DNA of 64,000 bases from Pseudomonas putida (GTDB taxonomy: Bacteria; Pseudomonadota; Gammaproteobacteria; Pseudomonadales; Pseudomonadaceae), in NCBI RefSeq assembly GCF_001941965.1, contig NZ_MKZO01000026.1, positions 21,000 to 84,999 on the forward strand, written 5' to 3'. The notes beneath the pieces are model-generated. The model worked only from the letters and a program-made list of their open reading frames with translations. It ran no database searches and was not told the origin of the DNA. Positions 49,365 to 58,893 of the stretch are shown in pieces (the stretch's first letter is position 1; each line of letters begins with the position of its first letter). A program made the position numbers and the translations under genes.

Positions 49365-49955
49365 ATGGTGGCAACTGTTGCTCACTACTCTCCGATGACC
49401 ATCATCAAGCTCTCTGGGTCGTTGGCGCAGAAGTTTGGCCGAACACACCGGAGGCAGATCGATAGTGGTCAGGCCTGGGAGGTTTTCAGGGCGCTGAAAG
49501 CCACGATTCAGGGCTTCGAAGCGGAGATCAGGCGCCTCGATGGACTTGGTTTGCGCTTCGCCGTGTTCCGTAATCGGAAGAACGTTGGTCTCGAGAGTTT
49601 CGAGCTGGGCGGCACTCGTGAGATTCGGATCGCGCCGGTGATTGCAGGTAGCAAGCGAGGGGGGATTCTTCAGACCATCATCGGCGCGGTAATGATCGTT
49701 GTGGGAACTTATAGCGGGCAGGCCTGGGCTGTTCAGGGGGGCGTGGCGCTGGTCGCTGGTGGGGTAATCCAGCTGCTCAGCCCCCAGGCCAAGGGACTGT
49801 CCCAAAGCGCCGCCCCGGAGAACCTGCCGAGCTACGCCTTCGGCTCAGCCAAGAACACCACGGCCAGCGGCAACCCGGTACCGATCTGCATCGGCAAGCG
49901 CCGGTGGGGCGGGGCAATCATTTCGGCTTCGATCTACGCCGAAGACAAAACCTGA
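49365..49955 (+). CDS. Tail assembly protein I-like
   Basis: 196 aa from ATG 49365 (TGGAGGAAG upstream). MTIIKLSGSLAQKFGRTHRRQIDSGQAWEVFRAL is the lambda I family start; a hydrophobic pair of helices (about 102-145) and FGSAKNTTASGNPVPICIG follow. Required for tail-tip assembly; functions with K and J. Confidence 0.9.
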   Translation: MVATVAHYSPMTIIKLSGSLAQKFGRTHRRQIDSGQAWEVFRALKATIQGFEAEIRRLDGLGLRFAVFRNRKNVGLESFELGGTREIRIAPVIAGSKRGGILQTIIGAVMIVVGTYSGQAWAVQGGVALVAGGVIQLLSPQAKGLSQSAAPENLPSYAFGSAKNTTASGNPVPICIGKRRWGGAIISASIYAEDKT

Positions 49956-49972
49956 CTCGAACGCTACGAACC

Positions 49973-49996
49973 AGCCGCCTCCGGGCGGTTTTTTAT
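49973..49996 (+). terminator. Hairpin with T-run directly before tail gene J
   Basis: GCCGCC / GGGCGG stem around TCC, then TTTTTT. The ribosome site CTGGAGGAAAC follows within 10 bases. Confidence 0.75.
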
Positions 49997-50010
49997 TGCC
50001 TGGAGGAAAC

Positions 50011-53000
50011 ATGAGCGCAGCACTTCAGCTCGACGTCGCCGGCGCCAAGGGCGGCGAGAGCAAGCCGAAAACCGCGGTAGAGGCACCCGACAGCCTCCGG
50101 TCCACCAACATCACCAAGATACTGATTGCGGTCGGCGAGGGTGAGTTCGAGGGTGCGCCCACGGATCGGGATATCTACCTTGACAACACTCCGATCATGG
50201 ATGCCAGCGGCAACGTCAATTTCCCCGGGGTGAAGTGGGAGTGGCGCCGCGGCTCTGTTGAGCAGGACTACATCCAGGGTATTCCCGCGATCGAAAGCGA
50301 GACCACCACCAACGTCGAGCTGCGCAGCGACAACCCGTTCGTGCGCTCGCTGAGCAACACCCAGCTCTCGGCCGTGCGCGTCCGTTTCTCATGGCCGCGC
50401 CTGGCACAGCAGGACAGCAGCGGCAACACTAACGGCTACCGCATTGAGTACGCCATCGACGTGGCCACTGATGGCGGCGCCTACACCGAGGCTCACCGCG
50501 GCGCCGTAGACGGCAAGACCACCACCGGCTACCAGCGCTCCGTGCGTGTCGACCTGCCGACGGCTATATCCGGCTGGATGTTCCGCGTCCGCCGGATCAC
50601 ACCTAACGCCAACAGCGGCACCATCGCCGACACCATGACCGTCGCCGGCTTCACCGAGATCATCGACCAGAAGCTGCGCTACCCGAACACCGCGCTGCTC
50701 TACATTGAGTTCGATGCCCAGCAGTTCCAGAACACCCCGTCCGTAACCGTCGATTGCAAAGCCCGCCGCTGGCCAGTGCCGAGCAACTACGATCCTGAAA
50801 CCCGAACCTACAGCGGGATCTGGGACGGTACGTTCAAGCAGGCCTGGACCAACAATCCGGTGTGGGCGACCTACGGGATCTGCGTCGAAGATCGTTTCGG
50901 CCTGGGCAAGCGCATCCAGAGCTGGATGGTGGACAAGTGGGAGATGTACCGCATCGCCCAGTACTGCGACCAACTGGTGCCTGACGGAGTCGGCGGCATG
51001 GAACCTCGCTATCTCTGCGATGTGAACCTGCAGGGCAGGGCCGAGGCTTGGACGCTGTTGCGCGATCTGTCCGCGATCTACCGCGGCATGGTGTACTGGG
51101 CCCAGGGCGCACTGTTCATGCAGGCTGACATGCCCCGGGCGCAGGACATCGACTATGTCTTCACGCGTGCGAACGTCATCGACGGTGACTTTGTGTACGG
51201 CGGGGCCGAGCGCGGCACCCACTACAGTCGTGCCCTGGTCAGCTACGACAATCCGGCGAACAACTATGACACCGACGTCATTCCGGTCACTGACCTGGCG
51301 CTGCAGCGCCGGTACCGGGATCGGCCTATCGAGCTATCCGCCATCGGCTGCACCCGGGCCAGCGAGGCCCAGCGCCGCGGGAAGTGGGCGCTGCTGAGCA
51401 ACAACCAGGACCGCACCGTCACCTTCAAGACCGGGATGGAAGGCGCGAACGTGCTGCCGGGGTACGTCATTCCGGTTGCCGATGAGCTCGTCGCCGGCAG
51501 GCCGAACGGCGGCCGAATCTCCGCTGTTGCTGGGCGCACCGTGACGTTAGACCGCGACACCCCGATCAAGCCCGGCGACCGCCTGATCGTGAACCTTCCC
51601 AATGGCACGGCCCAGGGTCGCACCGTTGAGTCTGTTGCGGGCCGTGCCGTGACGGTGACTGTCGCCTATGCGCTTCAGCCCGAGCCGCAGCTTCAGTGGG
51701 CAATCGACTACGAGGACCTGGCCGTCCAGATGTTCCGAGTGCTGAAGCGTACCCGCACAACCGAGGGCGAGTACGAGTTCACTGCCCTGGAGTTCAACCC
51801 AAGCAAGTTCGCGGCTATCGATACCGGCGCCAAGCTGGACGAGCGCCCAATCAGCGTGATTCCAGTGACCACTGTGCCACCACCGGCGAGCGTGAGCCTG
51901 TCGTCCGGCTACGCGGTTGACCAGGGTATCGCTGTCAGCACCATGACGATCGCCTGGCCTGCGGTCGAGGGCGCCGTCGCGTACGACGTTGAGTGGCGCA
52001 AGGACAACGGGAACTGGGTCCGCCTGCAGCGCACCGGAACCACCAGCGTTGATGTCACCGGGATCTATGCTGGCGCATACCTGGCCCGCGTACGTTCTGT
52101 GAGCGGCTTCGACATCACTTCGACCTGGCGCAGCTCCGCGCTGACCGATCTCAAGGGCAAGGAAGGCCTGCCCCCCGCAGTGGCGTTCCTGCAAACCACC
52201 CCGCTGGTCTACGGCACACGGTTGAAGTGGGGCTTCCCCGCCGGCGCCGAAGACACGCAGCGCACCGAGATCTGGCAGAGCCAGACTACGAGCCGTGATG
52301 ACGCGATCAAGCTGGGCGACTACGCATATCCGCAAGCCGAGCATGAGCTGCACGGCCTAGTGCCAGGCGCGTCGTTTTTCTATTGGGCGCGCCTCATCGA
52401 CCGGTCCGGCAACATCGGCCCGTGGTATCCGGCCGGCGTCGGCGTCAATGGCCAGTCCAGCAGCAACCAGGCTGAGTACGAGGAATATTTCCGGGGGCAG
52501 ATCGGCGCGAGCGCTCTCTACCAGGAACTGCGCGAGGAGATCGAGAAGATCTCTGGTGATGGTCCGGACTCGGTCAATGGCCGCATCGAAGACGCAAAGC
52601 AGGAACTGTACGAACGGATCGACGAGCTGACCGATGCGCTCGCCTACGACGAGGGCAAGGCCTACGCCATCGGCGACGTTGTGCGGGTAGGGCAGCGGCT
52701 GTTCCAGGCCCGTGCGGCGGTACCTGCTGGCGCCGCCCCGCCGGACCCTGCCTACTGGATGGATGTCGGGACCATTGCGCAGACCGTCGACGCCCTGGCA
52801 ATGCAGGTCGAACAGCAGGGCGCAGCGATCGAGGAGCTGGATGGGGTTGTGACCGCCCAGGCCACCAGCATCCAGTCGCTGCGTGCGGCGGCCCGCCCAC
52901 AGGATGCCAGCGGTGACCTCGCAGATGTAATCAGTGGGTGGTCGGCGCAATCCGGTATTGCCGAGCAGCGGAAAGCGACAGCGACTGAGAAGCGGGCGAC

Positions 53001-53856
53001 CGCCGAACGGTTCCTTGACATGAATGCACGCGTCGACGGCAACACCGCAGGGCTTAGCACCCTTGAGAGCGTTGTGGCGACAGATCGCCAGGCGACCGCT
53101 ACGCGGCTCGACCAGCTACAGGCCGGGGTCTCTGGCAACACTGCCGCGATCCAGTCGGCAAACGAGGCGCTGGCAGACACTGATCATGCCGTTGCATCGC
53201 TCAGCACATTCGCCTCAGCGACGTTCAATGCTCAGCGCGACAGCAGTGGCTCTGGAGCGTTGGCAAATGTCATCGAAGGGTGGGAGTCGAGCGCCAAGTA
53301 TGCATCGGAGATCAAGCTGCAGGCATCAGAGACGCGCGCGCTTGCTGAGAAGTCAGAGCAACTGGACGCTGCCATCGGCGAGACCGGCGCGAGCGTGCAG
53401 CAGGTCAGCCAGGCCGTCGTGGACCTGGATGGAAAAGTGTCTTCGCAGGTGACTATCAAGGCGCAGACCGCTGTCGGCGGCAGGAAGGTCATGGCTGGGC
53501 TGGCGCTCGGGAGTGATGGGGAGACGTCGGAGATCCTCGCGTTCGCCCAGCGCTTCGCGATTGTCGATGAATCCACGGGGCAGTTGACGTTGCCGTTCGT
53601 TGTCCAAGGCGGCCAGGTCCTCATCAACACCGCGATCATCAGCACGGCGTTTATCCAGCAGATCGTCGCCGGAATGACGATCGTGTCTGCTGCGAAGAAC
53701 GCGCAAGGCCTTCCGCTCCTGGAGATCAACTTCGCCGCCGGCACATTCGTGCTGCGGGGCCAGGATGCGAACGGCTCGACGCTGCTGAACAATGGAGGGC
53801 TGTACGTCTACGACGCCAACGGCGTAGAGCGGACTGCGGTAGGGAGGCTGACCTGA
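50011..53856 (+). CDS. Host-specificity/tail-tip protein J-like
   Basis: 1281 aa from ATG 50011. N-terminal J domain (LRSTNITKILIAVGEGEFEG, VRVRFSWPRL), hub region around 250-560, fibronectin III-like domains about 620-810, a helical stalk (850-1110) and a C-terminal DUF1983-type domain (VGGRKVMAGLALGSDGETSEI...INTAIISTAFIQ). It forms the central tip and contributes to receptor binding; the C-terminal part is where host range usually varies. Confidence 0.94.
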   Translation: MSAALQLDVAGAKGGESKPKTAVEAPDSLRSTNITKILIAVGEGEFEGAPTDRDIYLDNTPIMDASGNVNFPGVKWEWRRGSVEQDYIQGIPAIESETTTNVELRSDNPFVRSLSNTQLSAVRVRFSWPRLAQQDSSGNTNGYRIEYAIDVATDGGAYTEAHRGAVDGKTTTGYQRSVRVDLPTAISGWMFRVRRITPNANSGTIADTMTVAGFTEIIDQKLRYPNTALLYIEFDAQQFQNTPSVTVDCKARRWPVPSNYDPETRTYSGIWDGTFKQAWTNNPVWATYGICVEDRFGLGKRIQSWMVDKWEMYRIAQYCDQLVPDGVGGMEPRYLCDVNLQGRAEAWTLLRDLSAIYRGMVYWAQGALFMQADMPRAQDIDYVFTRANVIDGDFVYGGAERGTHYSRALVSYDNPANNYDTDVIPVTDLALQRRYRDRPIELSAIGCTRASEAQRRGKWALLSNNQDRTVTFKTGMEGANVLPGYVIPVADELVAGRPNGGRISAVAGRTVTLDRDTPIKPGDRLIVNLPNGTAQGRTVESVAGRAVTVTVAYALQPEPQLQWAIDYEDLAVQMFRVLKRTRTTEGEYEFTALEFNPSKFAAIDTGAKLDERPISVIPVTTVPPPASVSLSSGYAVDQGIAVSTMTIAWPAVEGAVAYDVEWRKDNGNWVRLQRTGTTSVDVTGIYAGAYLARVRSVSGFDITSTWRSSALTDLKGKEGLPPAVAFLQTTPLVYGTRLKWGFPAGAEDTQRTEIWQSQTTSRDDAIKLGDYAYPQAEHELHGLVPGASFFYWARLIDRSGNIGPWYPAGVGVNGQSSSNQAEYEEYFRGQIGASALYQELREEIEKISGDGPDSVNGRIEDAKQELYERIDELTDALAYDEGKAYAIGDVVRVGQRLFQARAAVPAGAAPPDPAYWMDVGTIAQTVDALAMQVEQQGAAIEELDGVVTAQATSIQSLRAAARPQDASGDLADVISGWSAQSGIAEQRKATATEKRATAERFLDMNARVDGNTAGLSTLESVVATDRQATATRLDQLQAGVSGNTAAIQSANEALADTDHAVASLSTFASATFNAQRDSSGSGALANVIEGWESSAKYASEIKLQASETRALAEKSEQLDAAIGETGASVQQVSQAVVDLDGKVSSQVTIKAQTAVGGRKVMAGLALGSDGETSEILAFAQRFAIVDESTGQLTLPFVVQGGQVLINTAIISTAFIQQIVAGMTIVSAAKNAQGLPLLEINFAAGTFVLRGQDANGSTLLNNGGLYVYDANGVERTAVGRLT

Positions 53857-54914
53857 TGGCCATTCAATACGGGCTCCGGACGCGGGATGCTGCCGCGGCT
53901 GTGACGCTCGATACGACCGTCACGCCTATCCGCTCCCTCAAGATGATGACTGTCACCGGAAATGGGGCATTTGATCAGTACATCTCAGTGCCAGAGATCA
54001 ACGCCGGATCATTTGTTGTTGTCGACACACTTGAGGATCGGAACGAATTCACGTTTTCGCCGCAAGCGTGGTACAGCCCTGGGCAGCTTCACTTGCGGCA
54101 GCCCAGGACAATGACGTGGCAGCTCATGATTCTCTCGCTCGGCAGCGATGTCCCGGCCGCCGGAGGGGCTTACGGCATTCGCACATATAACAACAACACG
54201 CTGACCCAGATCGACGCGGTGAACAGGGTGTTGTCCGTGCGATACAACGGTGTCTTCAACATCGGCTTCCAGGGGCCTAATAGCGGAACGCAGATCGACT
54301 GGGGGGACGTTACATTCCCGGCGCCGATCACGACATATGAGCGCCCGCTGGTGTTCTTGAACGCTGCGGACTACATGATGGTGGGAAATTTTTCGATTAA
54401 AGGAGGGCCAGGTAACTGGACAGGGTTCAGGCTCAGGGCCTGGAACAACCAAACCTTTCATGGGCCGACCGCGCTGTACCCCATGTGGATCAACTGGTAC
54501 TGCGCGAGCTACCTGGCTCCGACTTCGCCGGCCGGCGCCTACGGCGCTTCAGTGAGGGATGCTGCCAACAACAGGACGTTTGTCACGACCGCAAACCTCG
54601 CGCTTCTGAACAGCCAGCCTGCTGCCGACAAGTTCGTGCTGACCGGCACGCCGATCACCAGGCCGAACTACTACGCGCCCAGCGCGCAGATGCCCTGGAC
54701 CGGCTCGACGGCAGACTACGTCCTCGCCAACGCGCTTTTCTCATGCACGAACATCGGGCAGACAACGCAACCCTTTCGGGCGAACTTCGGCGGCTTTCTG
54801 CCGGGCAATCGCTCGATCTTGCAGATGTATTGCGATAACGCAACCAGTGGTGTCGACCCTCTCACATCCAACGGCCGAACTCTTTTTGCATCGCGGCCAA
54901 TGAAACCTCTATAG
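53856..54914 (+). CDS. Tail-tip/fibre-associated protein
   Basis: 352 aa, starting with one-base overlap to J (TGATG). Beta-rich with many Asn, Thr, Tyr and Gly; no membrane segment. The position after J and before the fibre suggests a tip accessory or receptor-binding component. Family not recognised. Confidence 0.65.
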   Translation: MAIQYGLRTRDAAAAVTLDTTVTPIRSLKMMTVTGNGAFDQYISVPEINAGSFVVVDTLEDRNEFTFSPQAWYSPGQLHLRQPRTMTWQLMILSLGSDVPAAGGAYGIRTYNNNTLTQIDAVNRVLSVRYNGVFNIGFQGPNSGTQIDWGDVTFPAPITTYERPLVFLNAADYMMVGNFSIKGGPGNWTGFRLRAWNNQTFHGPTALYPMWINWYCASYLAPTSPAGAYGASVRDAANNRTFVTTANLALLNSQPAADKFVLTGTPITRPNYYAPSAQMPWTGSTADYVLANALFSCTNIGQTTQPFRANFGGFLPGNRSILQMYCDNATSGVDPLTSNGRTLFASRPMKPL

Positions 54915-54924
54915 GAGCAGCTCC

Positions 54925-55686
54925 ATGTCTTGGTACAGAGCAGGAAGCGTGACGATGACGCCTGGGTCAACCACGGTCATCGGCGTTAATACCGCGTTCG
55001 TCGCGAACTGTCGTGTCGGTGATGCATTCCTCGCGCCGAACGGTGCCGTGCACGAAATCACGAACATCGCATCCGATACAGCGCTGTCGATCTATCCGGC
55101 GTACGGCAGCACCGACGCATACGCGGTCGGCCCGATGCAGGGCTACGACAAGATGCTGGCGGACAAGGCCGGCGCGATTCTCCAGCAGTGGGGCTCGACG
55201 CTTGCCGGCCTGGGAGATGTTGCAAGCCAGGACATCGTCCCGGTTGCCATGGGCGGCACAGGCGGAGCAACGGCAGCAGCAGGCCGGGCAGGTCTCGGCC
55301 TCAAGAGCGCTGCCGTGGCTGATGTTATCGGTACAGTCGCCGCCGGCGCGATTATCGAGCGCGGAGAAAACTCCAGCGGCAGCTACACGAAGTATCTCGA
55401 CGGCTCGCTGACGTGCTGGAGCACGCGGCGTGTACCGAAGACCATGAACGCCGCGTCCGGCTCGCTGTTCTTCAGTGCTATCGAAGCAGCGCTCCCTTAC
55501 CCAGCGCCGTTCTCGGCAATACCCACAATCAGTATCACTGCAACCGGTGAGTTCGAGTGTTTTACTGTGCCTGCGGGCCTCTCAAATCAGTCAAGCTGGC
55601 CAGGCGTCTACATCGCAAGCCAGATCGCGAGGTCTACGGCAGCGACAATCGATATTTGCTATATGGCCCAAGGGAGGTGGAAATAA
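54925..55686 (+). CDS. Tail fibre protein
   Basis: 253 aa from ATG 54925 (TAGGAGCAG upstream). Conserved start MSWYRAGSVTMTPGSTTVIG found in many phage tail fibres, then VAMGGTGGATAAAGRAGLGL, a fibre shaft motif, and a C-terminal beta region (YTKYLDGSLTCWST) typical of fibre tips. Receptor recognition is expected in the last 100 residues. Confidence 0.85.
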   Translation: MSWYRAGSVTMTPGSTTVIGVNTAFVANCRVGDAFLAPNGAVHEITNIASDTALSIYPAYGSTDAYAVGPMQGYDKMLADKAGAILQQWGSTLAGLGDVASQDIVPVAMGGTGGATAAAGRAGLGLKSAAVADVIGTVAAGAIIERGENSSGSYTKYLDGSLTCWSTRRVPKTMNAASGSLFFSAIEAALPYPAPFSAIPTISITATGEFECFTVPAGLSNQSSWPGVYIASQIARSTAATIDICYMAQGRWK

Positions 55687-56282
55687 TGCGCATCAAGTTC
55701 AGTCCCCAGCGCCGCGATGATCAGTTGAGCGTGGCCCGAGCCGGCGACGCACTGACCGTCAACGGAGTGAAGTTCGACTTCGGTAATCTGCCGCTCGGTG
55801 CAACGCTGCCCGCGCGCGCCGCCGACTGCCCCTGGATCTTCGGCGACATCGAAAAAACTGCTGAGGGCGTGCAGGTGACGATTCTCCTTCCGCATGCCGC
55901 GGACGCCCCCGAATCTGCTCGCTTCCCGCGCGACATCGTCAATCCGGCCGACGGCGCGATCCTGCTGCCCGGCACCACGGCTCAGGTGTATGCATCTTCG
56001 GTACCAGGTGTCATCGACTGGTCTCGGATGATAACCGCCGAGATGAAGGCCGAAGCAGATGCTGCACGCCACCTTGCCGCCGTAGTCGCCGACACCGCAT
56101 CGCGCCGCGCGGCGGCAGACAGCGCGATCGCTCCGCTCCAGGATGCTGTTGATCTCGACGAAGCCACCGAGGCAGAAGCTGCGCTACTGAAAGAGTGGAA
56201 GCGCTACCGCGTTGCGCTCAACCGCTTGCCGGAACAGCCGGGATACCCGAACAGCATCGACTGGCCCGCGCCGCCGGCCTGA
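55686..56282 (+). CDS. Tail fibre assembly chaperone-like protein
   Basis: 198 aa from ATG 55686. Its C-terminus (LLKEWKRYRVALNRLPEQPGYPNSIDWPAPP) carries the W-x-x-Y-R-x-x-L signature of tail fibre assembly proteins, here fused behind a beta N-terminal region. Starts immediately at the fibre stop. It should help trimerise the fibre. Confidence 0.8.
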   Translation: MRIKFSPQRRDDQLSVARAGDALTVNGVKFDFGNLPLGATLPARAADCPWIFGDIEKTAEGVQVTILLPHAADAPESARFPRDIVNPADGAILLPGTTAQVYASSVPGVIDWSRMITAEMKAEADAARHLAAVVADTASRRAAADSAIAPLQDAVDLDEATEAEAALLKEWKRYRVALNRLPEQPGYPNSIDWPAPPA

Positions 56283-56300
56283 TCTGCTCCGAATCCACCG

Positions 56301-56324
56301 ACCGCCGCCTGGCGGTATTTTTTT
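56301..56324 (+). terminator. Hairpin with T-run directly before the endolysin
   Basis: ACCGCC / GGCGGT around GCCT, followed by ATTTTTTT, then GCCTGGAGAAAACCC and ATG. Third copy of the module seen before genes I and J. Confidence 0.8.
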
Positions 56325-56339
56325 GCCTGGAGAAAACCC

Positions 56340-56771
56340 ATGCGTACATCGCAACGCGGCTTGAACTTGATCAAGTCGTTCGAGGGCCTGCGCCTGCAGG
56401 CGTACCAAGACTCGGTCGGCGTCTGGACGATCGGCTACGGCGCGACCCGGGGCGTGAAGCCCGGCATGACGATCACCAAGGACCAGGCCGAGCGGATGCT
56501 CCTGAACGATGTGCAGCGCTTCGAGCCCGAAGTGCAGCGGCTGGTCACCGCAAAGCTGAACCAGGATCAGTGGGATGCCCTGGTCTGCTTCACCTACAAC
56601 CTGGGTGCGGCAAACCTGGAGTCTTCGACACTCCGGCGCCTGCTGAACGCTGGGGACTATGCCGGGGCCGCCGACCAGTTCCCGCGCTGGAACAAGGCCG
56701 GTGGCAAGGTGCTCCCGGGCCTGGTGCGTCGCCGCGCCGCTGAGCGCGACCTCTTCCTGGGTGCGGCATGA
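56340..56771 (+). CDS. Endolysin, GH24 lysozyme
   Basis: 143 aa. Catalytic triad Glu15 (SFEGLRL), Asp24 and Thr30 (YQDSVGVWTIGYG) with the same spacing as T4 lysozyme (11-20-26). No signal or SAR helix at the N-terminus, so it needs a holin to reach the wall. It cleaves MurNAc-GlcNAc bonds. Overlaps the spanin start by ATGA. Confidence 0.95.
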   Translation: MRTSQRGLNLIKSFEGLRLQAYQDSVGVWTIGYGATRGVKPGMTITKDQAERMLLNDVQRFEPEVQRLVTAKLNQDQWDALVCFTYNLGAANLESSTLRRLLNAGDYAGAADQFPRWNKAGGKVLPGLVRRRAAERDLFLGAA

Positions 56772-57280
56772 TCTCCGTCCGCACCGCCGGTGCCGCTGCA
56801 ACCCTGCTGCTGGTTCTCGCGTCGTACTGGGGCGCCTATCAGCATGGCCGCTCGGTCGAGCGTGCTGACTGGGAAAAGGCCTGGGCCGCGCGCGATGCGA
56901 CAGACAGCGCCGCACGGGCGCAAGCCGAGGCTGATGCCCGGGAAGAAGAACAACGCCGCCAGGCGGCGCAACAGGAGGCGAGAGCCCATGCACAGAAAGA
57001 ACAAAGCGCTGCGGATATCGATGCTGCTGGCGCTGGCGCTGCTGGCCAGCGGCTGCGCAACGAAGCCAGCAAGCTCGCTGGTTCCGTCGGTTGCCCCGGC
57101 ACGGATCCCGCCGTTGTCGAGCGAGGCAAGGCAGCCACCCGCGCCGCGCTGGTGCTCTCCGACTTGCTCAGCAGGGCTGATGCGCGAGCGGGAGATCTGG
57201 CGGCAGCTTATGATCGCGCCCGAATAGTCGGCCTGGCATGCGAGGCGTCATATCAGTCGCTGGTCAAGTCGGGGTCGTAG
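56768..57280 (+). CDS. Inner-membrane spanin Rz-like (DUF2514)
   Basis: 170 aa. One N-terminal membrane helix (about 6-24), then an Ala/Glu/Arg-rich periplasmic coiled coil of the DUF2514 type. With the lipoprotein encoded inside it (56988-57227) it should bridge and fuse inner and outer membranes in the last lysis step. Confidence 0.85.
   Translation: MISVRTAGAAATLLLVLASYWGAYQHGRSVERADWEKAWAARDATDSAARAQAEADAREEEQRRQAAQQEARAHAQKEQSAADIDAAGAGAAGQRLRNEASKLAGSVGCPGTDPAVVERGKAATRAALVLSDLLSRADARAGDLAAAYDRARIVGLACEASYQSLVKSGS
56988..57227 (+). CDS. Outer-membrane spanin Rz1-like lipoprotein, embedded in Rz
   Basis: 79 aa in the +1 frame of Rz, ATG 56988 preceded by AGGAGG. Lipobox LASGC (Cys21), then a Pro-rich mature part (PSVAPARIPPLSSEARQPPAP). 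Complete overlap with Rz is the lambda arrangement. Confidence 0.85.
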   Translation: MHRKNKALRISMLLALALLASGCATKPASSLVPSVAPARIPPLSSEARQPPAPRWCSPTCSAGLMREREIWRQLMIAPE

Positions 57281-58229
57281 CTCGGATGTACGTTTTAGAG
57301 CTCCGGCGCCTAGGCGTCGGGACAACTCTAAACACCTCGCCTTCGACACCCCTGTCGTCATTGTAAAGGTCTGTAGTGCTCTGCCGTTTGTGTCCAAGCA
57401 GTGCCTTCGTGTCTTGCCCCTGGTCTCGATACAGGCGTTCGGCCAGGGAGCGAATCTCATGGAATGTCGCAGGCCTTTTCCCATCGTCCCAAGTTGATCT
57501 GGGCAATGCCAGGTCGCGCTCCGAGGAGAATGCGGAGGTTAGGTAGTTTTTGTGGTATGCCCTTCCACTTTTTTTCGAGATCAGCGGTTCATGCTCTGTC
57601 TTTCCTGCTATGCAGCGCTCAACCAGCTTTCGGAGTGTGATGCGCGCGACGTCGAGTCGAAGCTCAAGCGGGATAGCCTGGCGCACTCCGGTCTTCTGTT
57701 GGGTAATCAGCAAATGATCTTCAACAACATGAGATGCCCTGAGCTTCACGACATCGCCGATTCGCAGGCCGGTTACCAGGGCGATGTCCATAGCGTCGAC
57801 CAGCCAATACCGGCCATGCCTGATCGACTGCCTGCGGATCTGCTGGAGTTGCTCGAGCGTGAGCCTGGAGCGGCGCACCAGCGGGCGAGGGCGCTTGAGA
57901 TGGGTTACAGGATTGAGCCCGACATGCCCGGCCATGATGGCTTCATTAAACAGGTCGTCCGCTTCGATATGCAGGCGCAAGGCCAGATGTTCACACCCTG
58001 AGTCGAACACGGCTCGGATTGCTGTTGCGACATCTACAGGGCGGATGGTTGCAATTTTGCGTTCTGGTCCACCGAGGATCTCAACGAGTTTGGAGATCTG
58101 CCGGACGCGCCCCGTGAGGGTGTTTGCCTTCAAAGACCTGGTTGCGATCAACTGCCCGAACTCTGCTCCCCATTCTCCAAGGGTCAGCAGCGATGATGGA
58201 AGCACAGAACAGCAATGGTGACACAGCAT
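57264..58229 (-). CDS. Third tyrosine recombinase, lambda-Int type without arm-binding domain
   Basis: 321 aa from ATG 58229 (GGAG upstream). The core-binding and catalytic domains follow lambda Int (Arg156, Lys179, His257-Arg260, His280, Tyr289 in GHKRQSTTDLYNDDRG), but the first ~64 residues of lambda Int, its arm-binding domain, are replaced by a short Cys-rich start (MLCHHCCSVL). It runs against the lysis genes. It could be a decayed integrase from an earlier element or a simple-site recombinase. Its own target is not evident. Confidence 0.8.
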   Translation of the reverse strand: MLCHHCCSVLPSSLLTLGEWGAEFGQLIATRSLKANTLTGRVRQISKLVEILGGPERKIATIRPVDVATAIRAVFDSGCEHLALRLHIEADDLFNEAIMAGHVGLNPVTHLKRPRPLVRRSRLTLEQLQQIRRQSIRHGRYWLVDAMDIALVTGLRIGDVVKLRASHVVEDHLLITQQKTGVRQAIPLELRLDVARITLRKLVERCIAGKTEHEPLISKKSGRAYHKNYLTSAFSSERDLALPRSTWDDGKRPATFHEIRSLAERLYRDQGQDTKALLGHKRQSTTDLYNDDRGVEGEVFRVVPTPRRRSSKTYIRATTPT

Positions 58230-58527
58230 CTGAAATCTCCGTTGTTTTCGGCTGCCTGTTCGGCAGTTGAATGACGGTAGATGTGGTTATCAGTATGGGT
58301 ATTCTTCCAGCAGCCCGGCCCAGAAATCAGCAACTTGCTTGTTGTGGTAATGAGCTTTCTGATTGAGCGCAATATTTTTTTTGTGAACAGTGTTGTTCTT
58401 CTTTTGAACGCACCGGTTCGGCGGAGTTTTCCGATGTTTCCGCCCCGGCTTTCGATAGCGGGAAACCGTCAGAAGCTGTTCGTGCCACGGAATACCTGCT
58501 GCAAACTCTAGGCGCATAGTCTCACCA
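58230..58527. other. AT-rich gap with one doubtful ORF
   Basis: About 300 bases, AT-richer than average. A leftward frame 58290-58517 (75 aa, Lys/Asn-rich middle) has no convincing ribosome site. A small inverted repeat CTGCC-GAACA-GGCAG lies near 58250-58265 just before the third recombinase. Otherwise nothing recognised. Confidence 0.4.
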
Positions 58528-58893
58528 TTAAGTGTTGATTTTCTTCACGTTTAGGCCTTCACCATTCTCCCAATCATGCTCTTGAGCCATGTCTGCATAG
58601 TCGATAAAGCCTAACTGGAAAGCGGCTTCGTCCAATGCGCCCGCCATGGTCACAGCCTTGATTCTGAGTCCCGAGTCTTCCTCGCCGTCCCTCCACACGT
58701 AGAAAAGGTCCATGCTGTTTTTGGCATGCGATACCGCCCAGGCTAAAGCCTTCTTGCCGCTTCCACCGAACTGCCGCTTGAGATATTCCCACGCAGCAGC
58801 GAGGTCCTTCTCTGTATCTGGATTTATTAGGGCTTGGACCTGGATCTGTTTCGCCCGGTATTTTGCCGAGGCGGCTCTCTGCGAGTCACTCAT
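58528..58893 (-). CDS. Small phage protein with basic N-terminus
   Basis: 121 aa from ATG 58893. The start SDSQRAASAKYRAKQIQVQALINPDTEKDLAAAWEYLKRQ resembles short DNA-binding or RHH-like proteins; the rest is acidic. It overlaps the previous gene by ATGA. Unknown role; it could be a regulator of its operon. Confidence 0.6.
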   Translation of the reverse strand: MSDSQRAASAKYRAKQIQVQALINPDTEKDLAAAWEYLKRQFGGSGKKALAWAVSHAKNSMDLFYVWRDGEEDSGLRIKAVTMAGALDEAAFQLGFIDYADMAQEHDWENGEGLNVKKINT

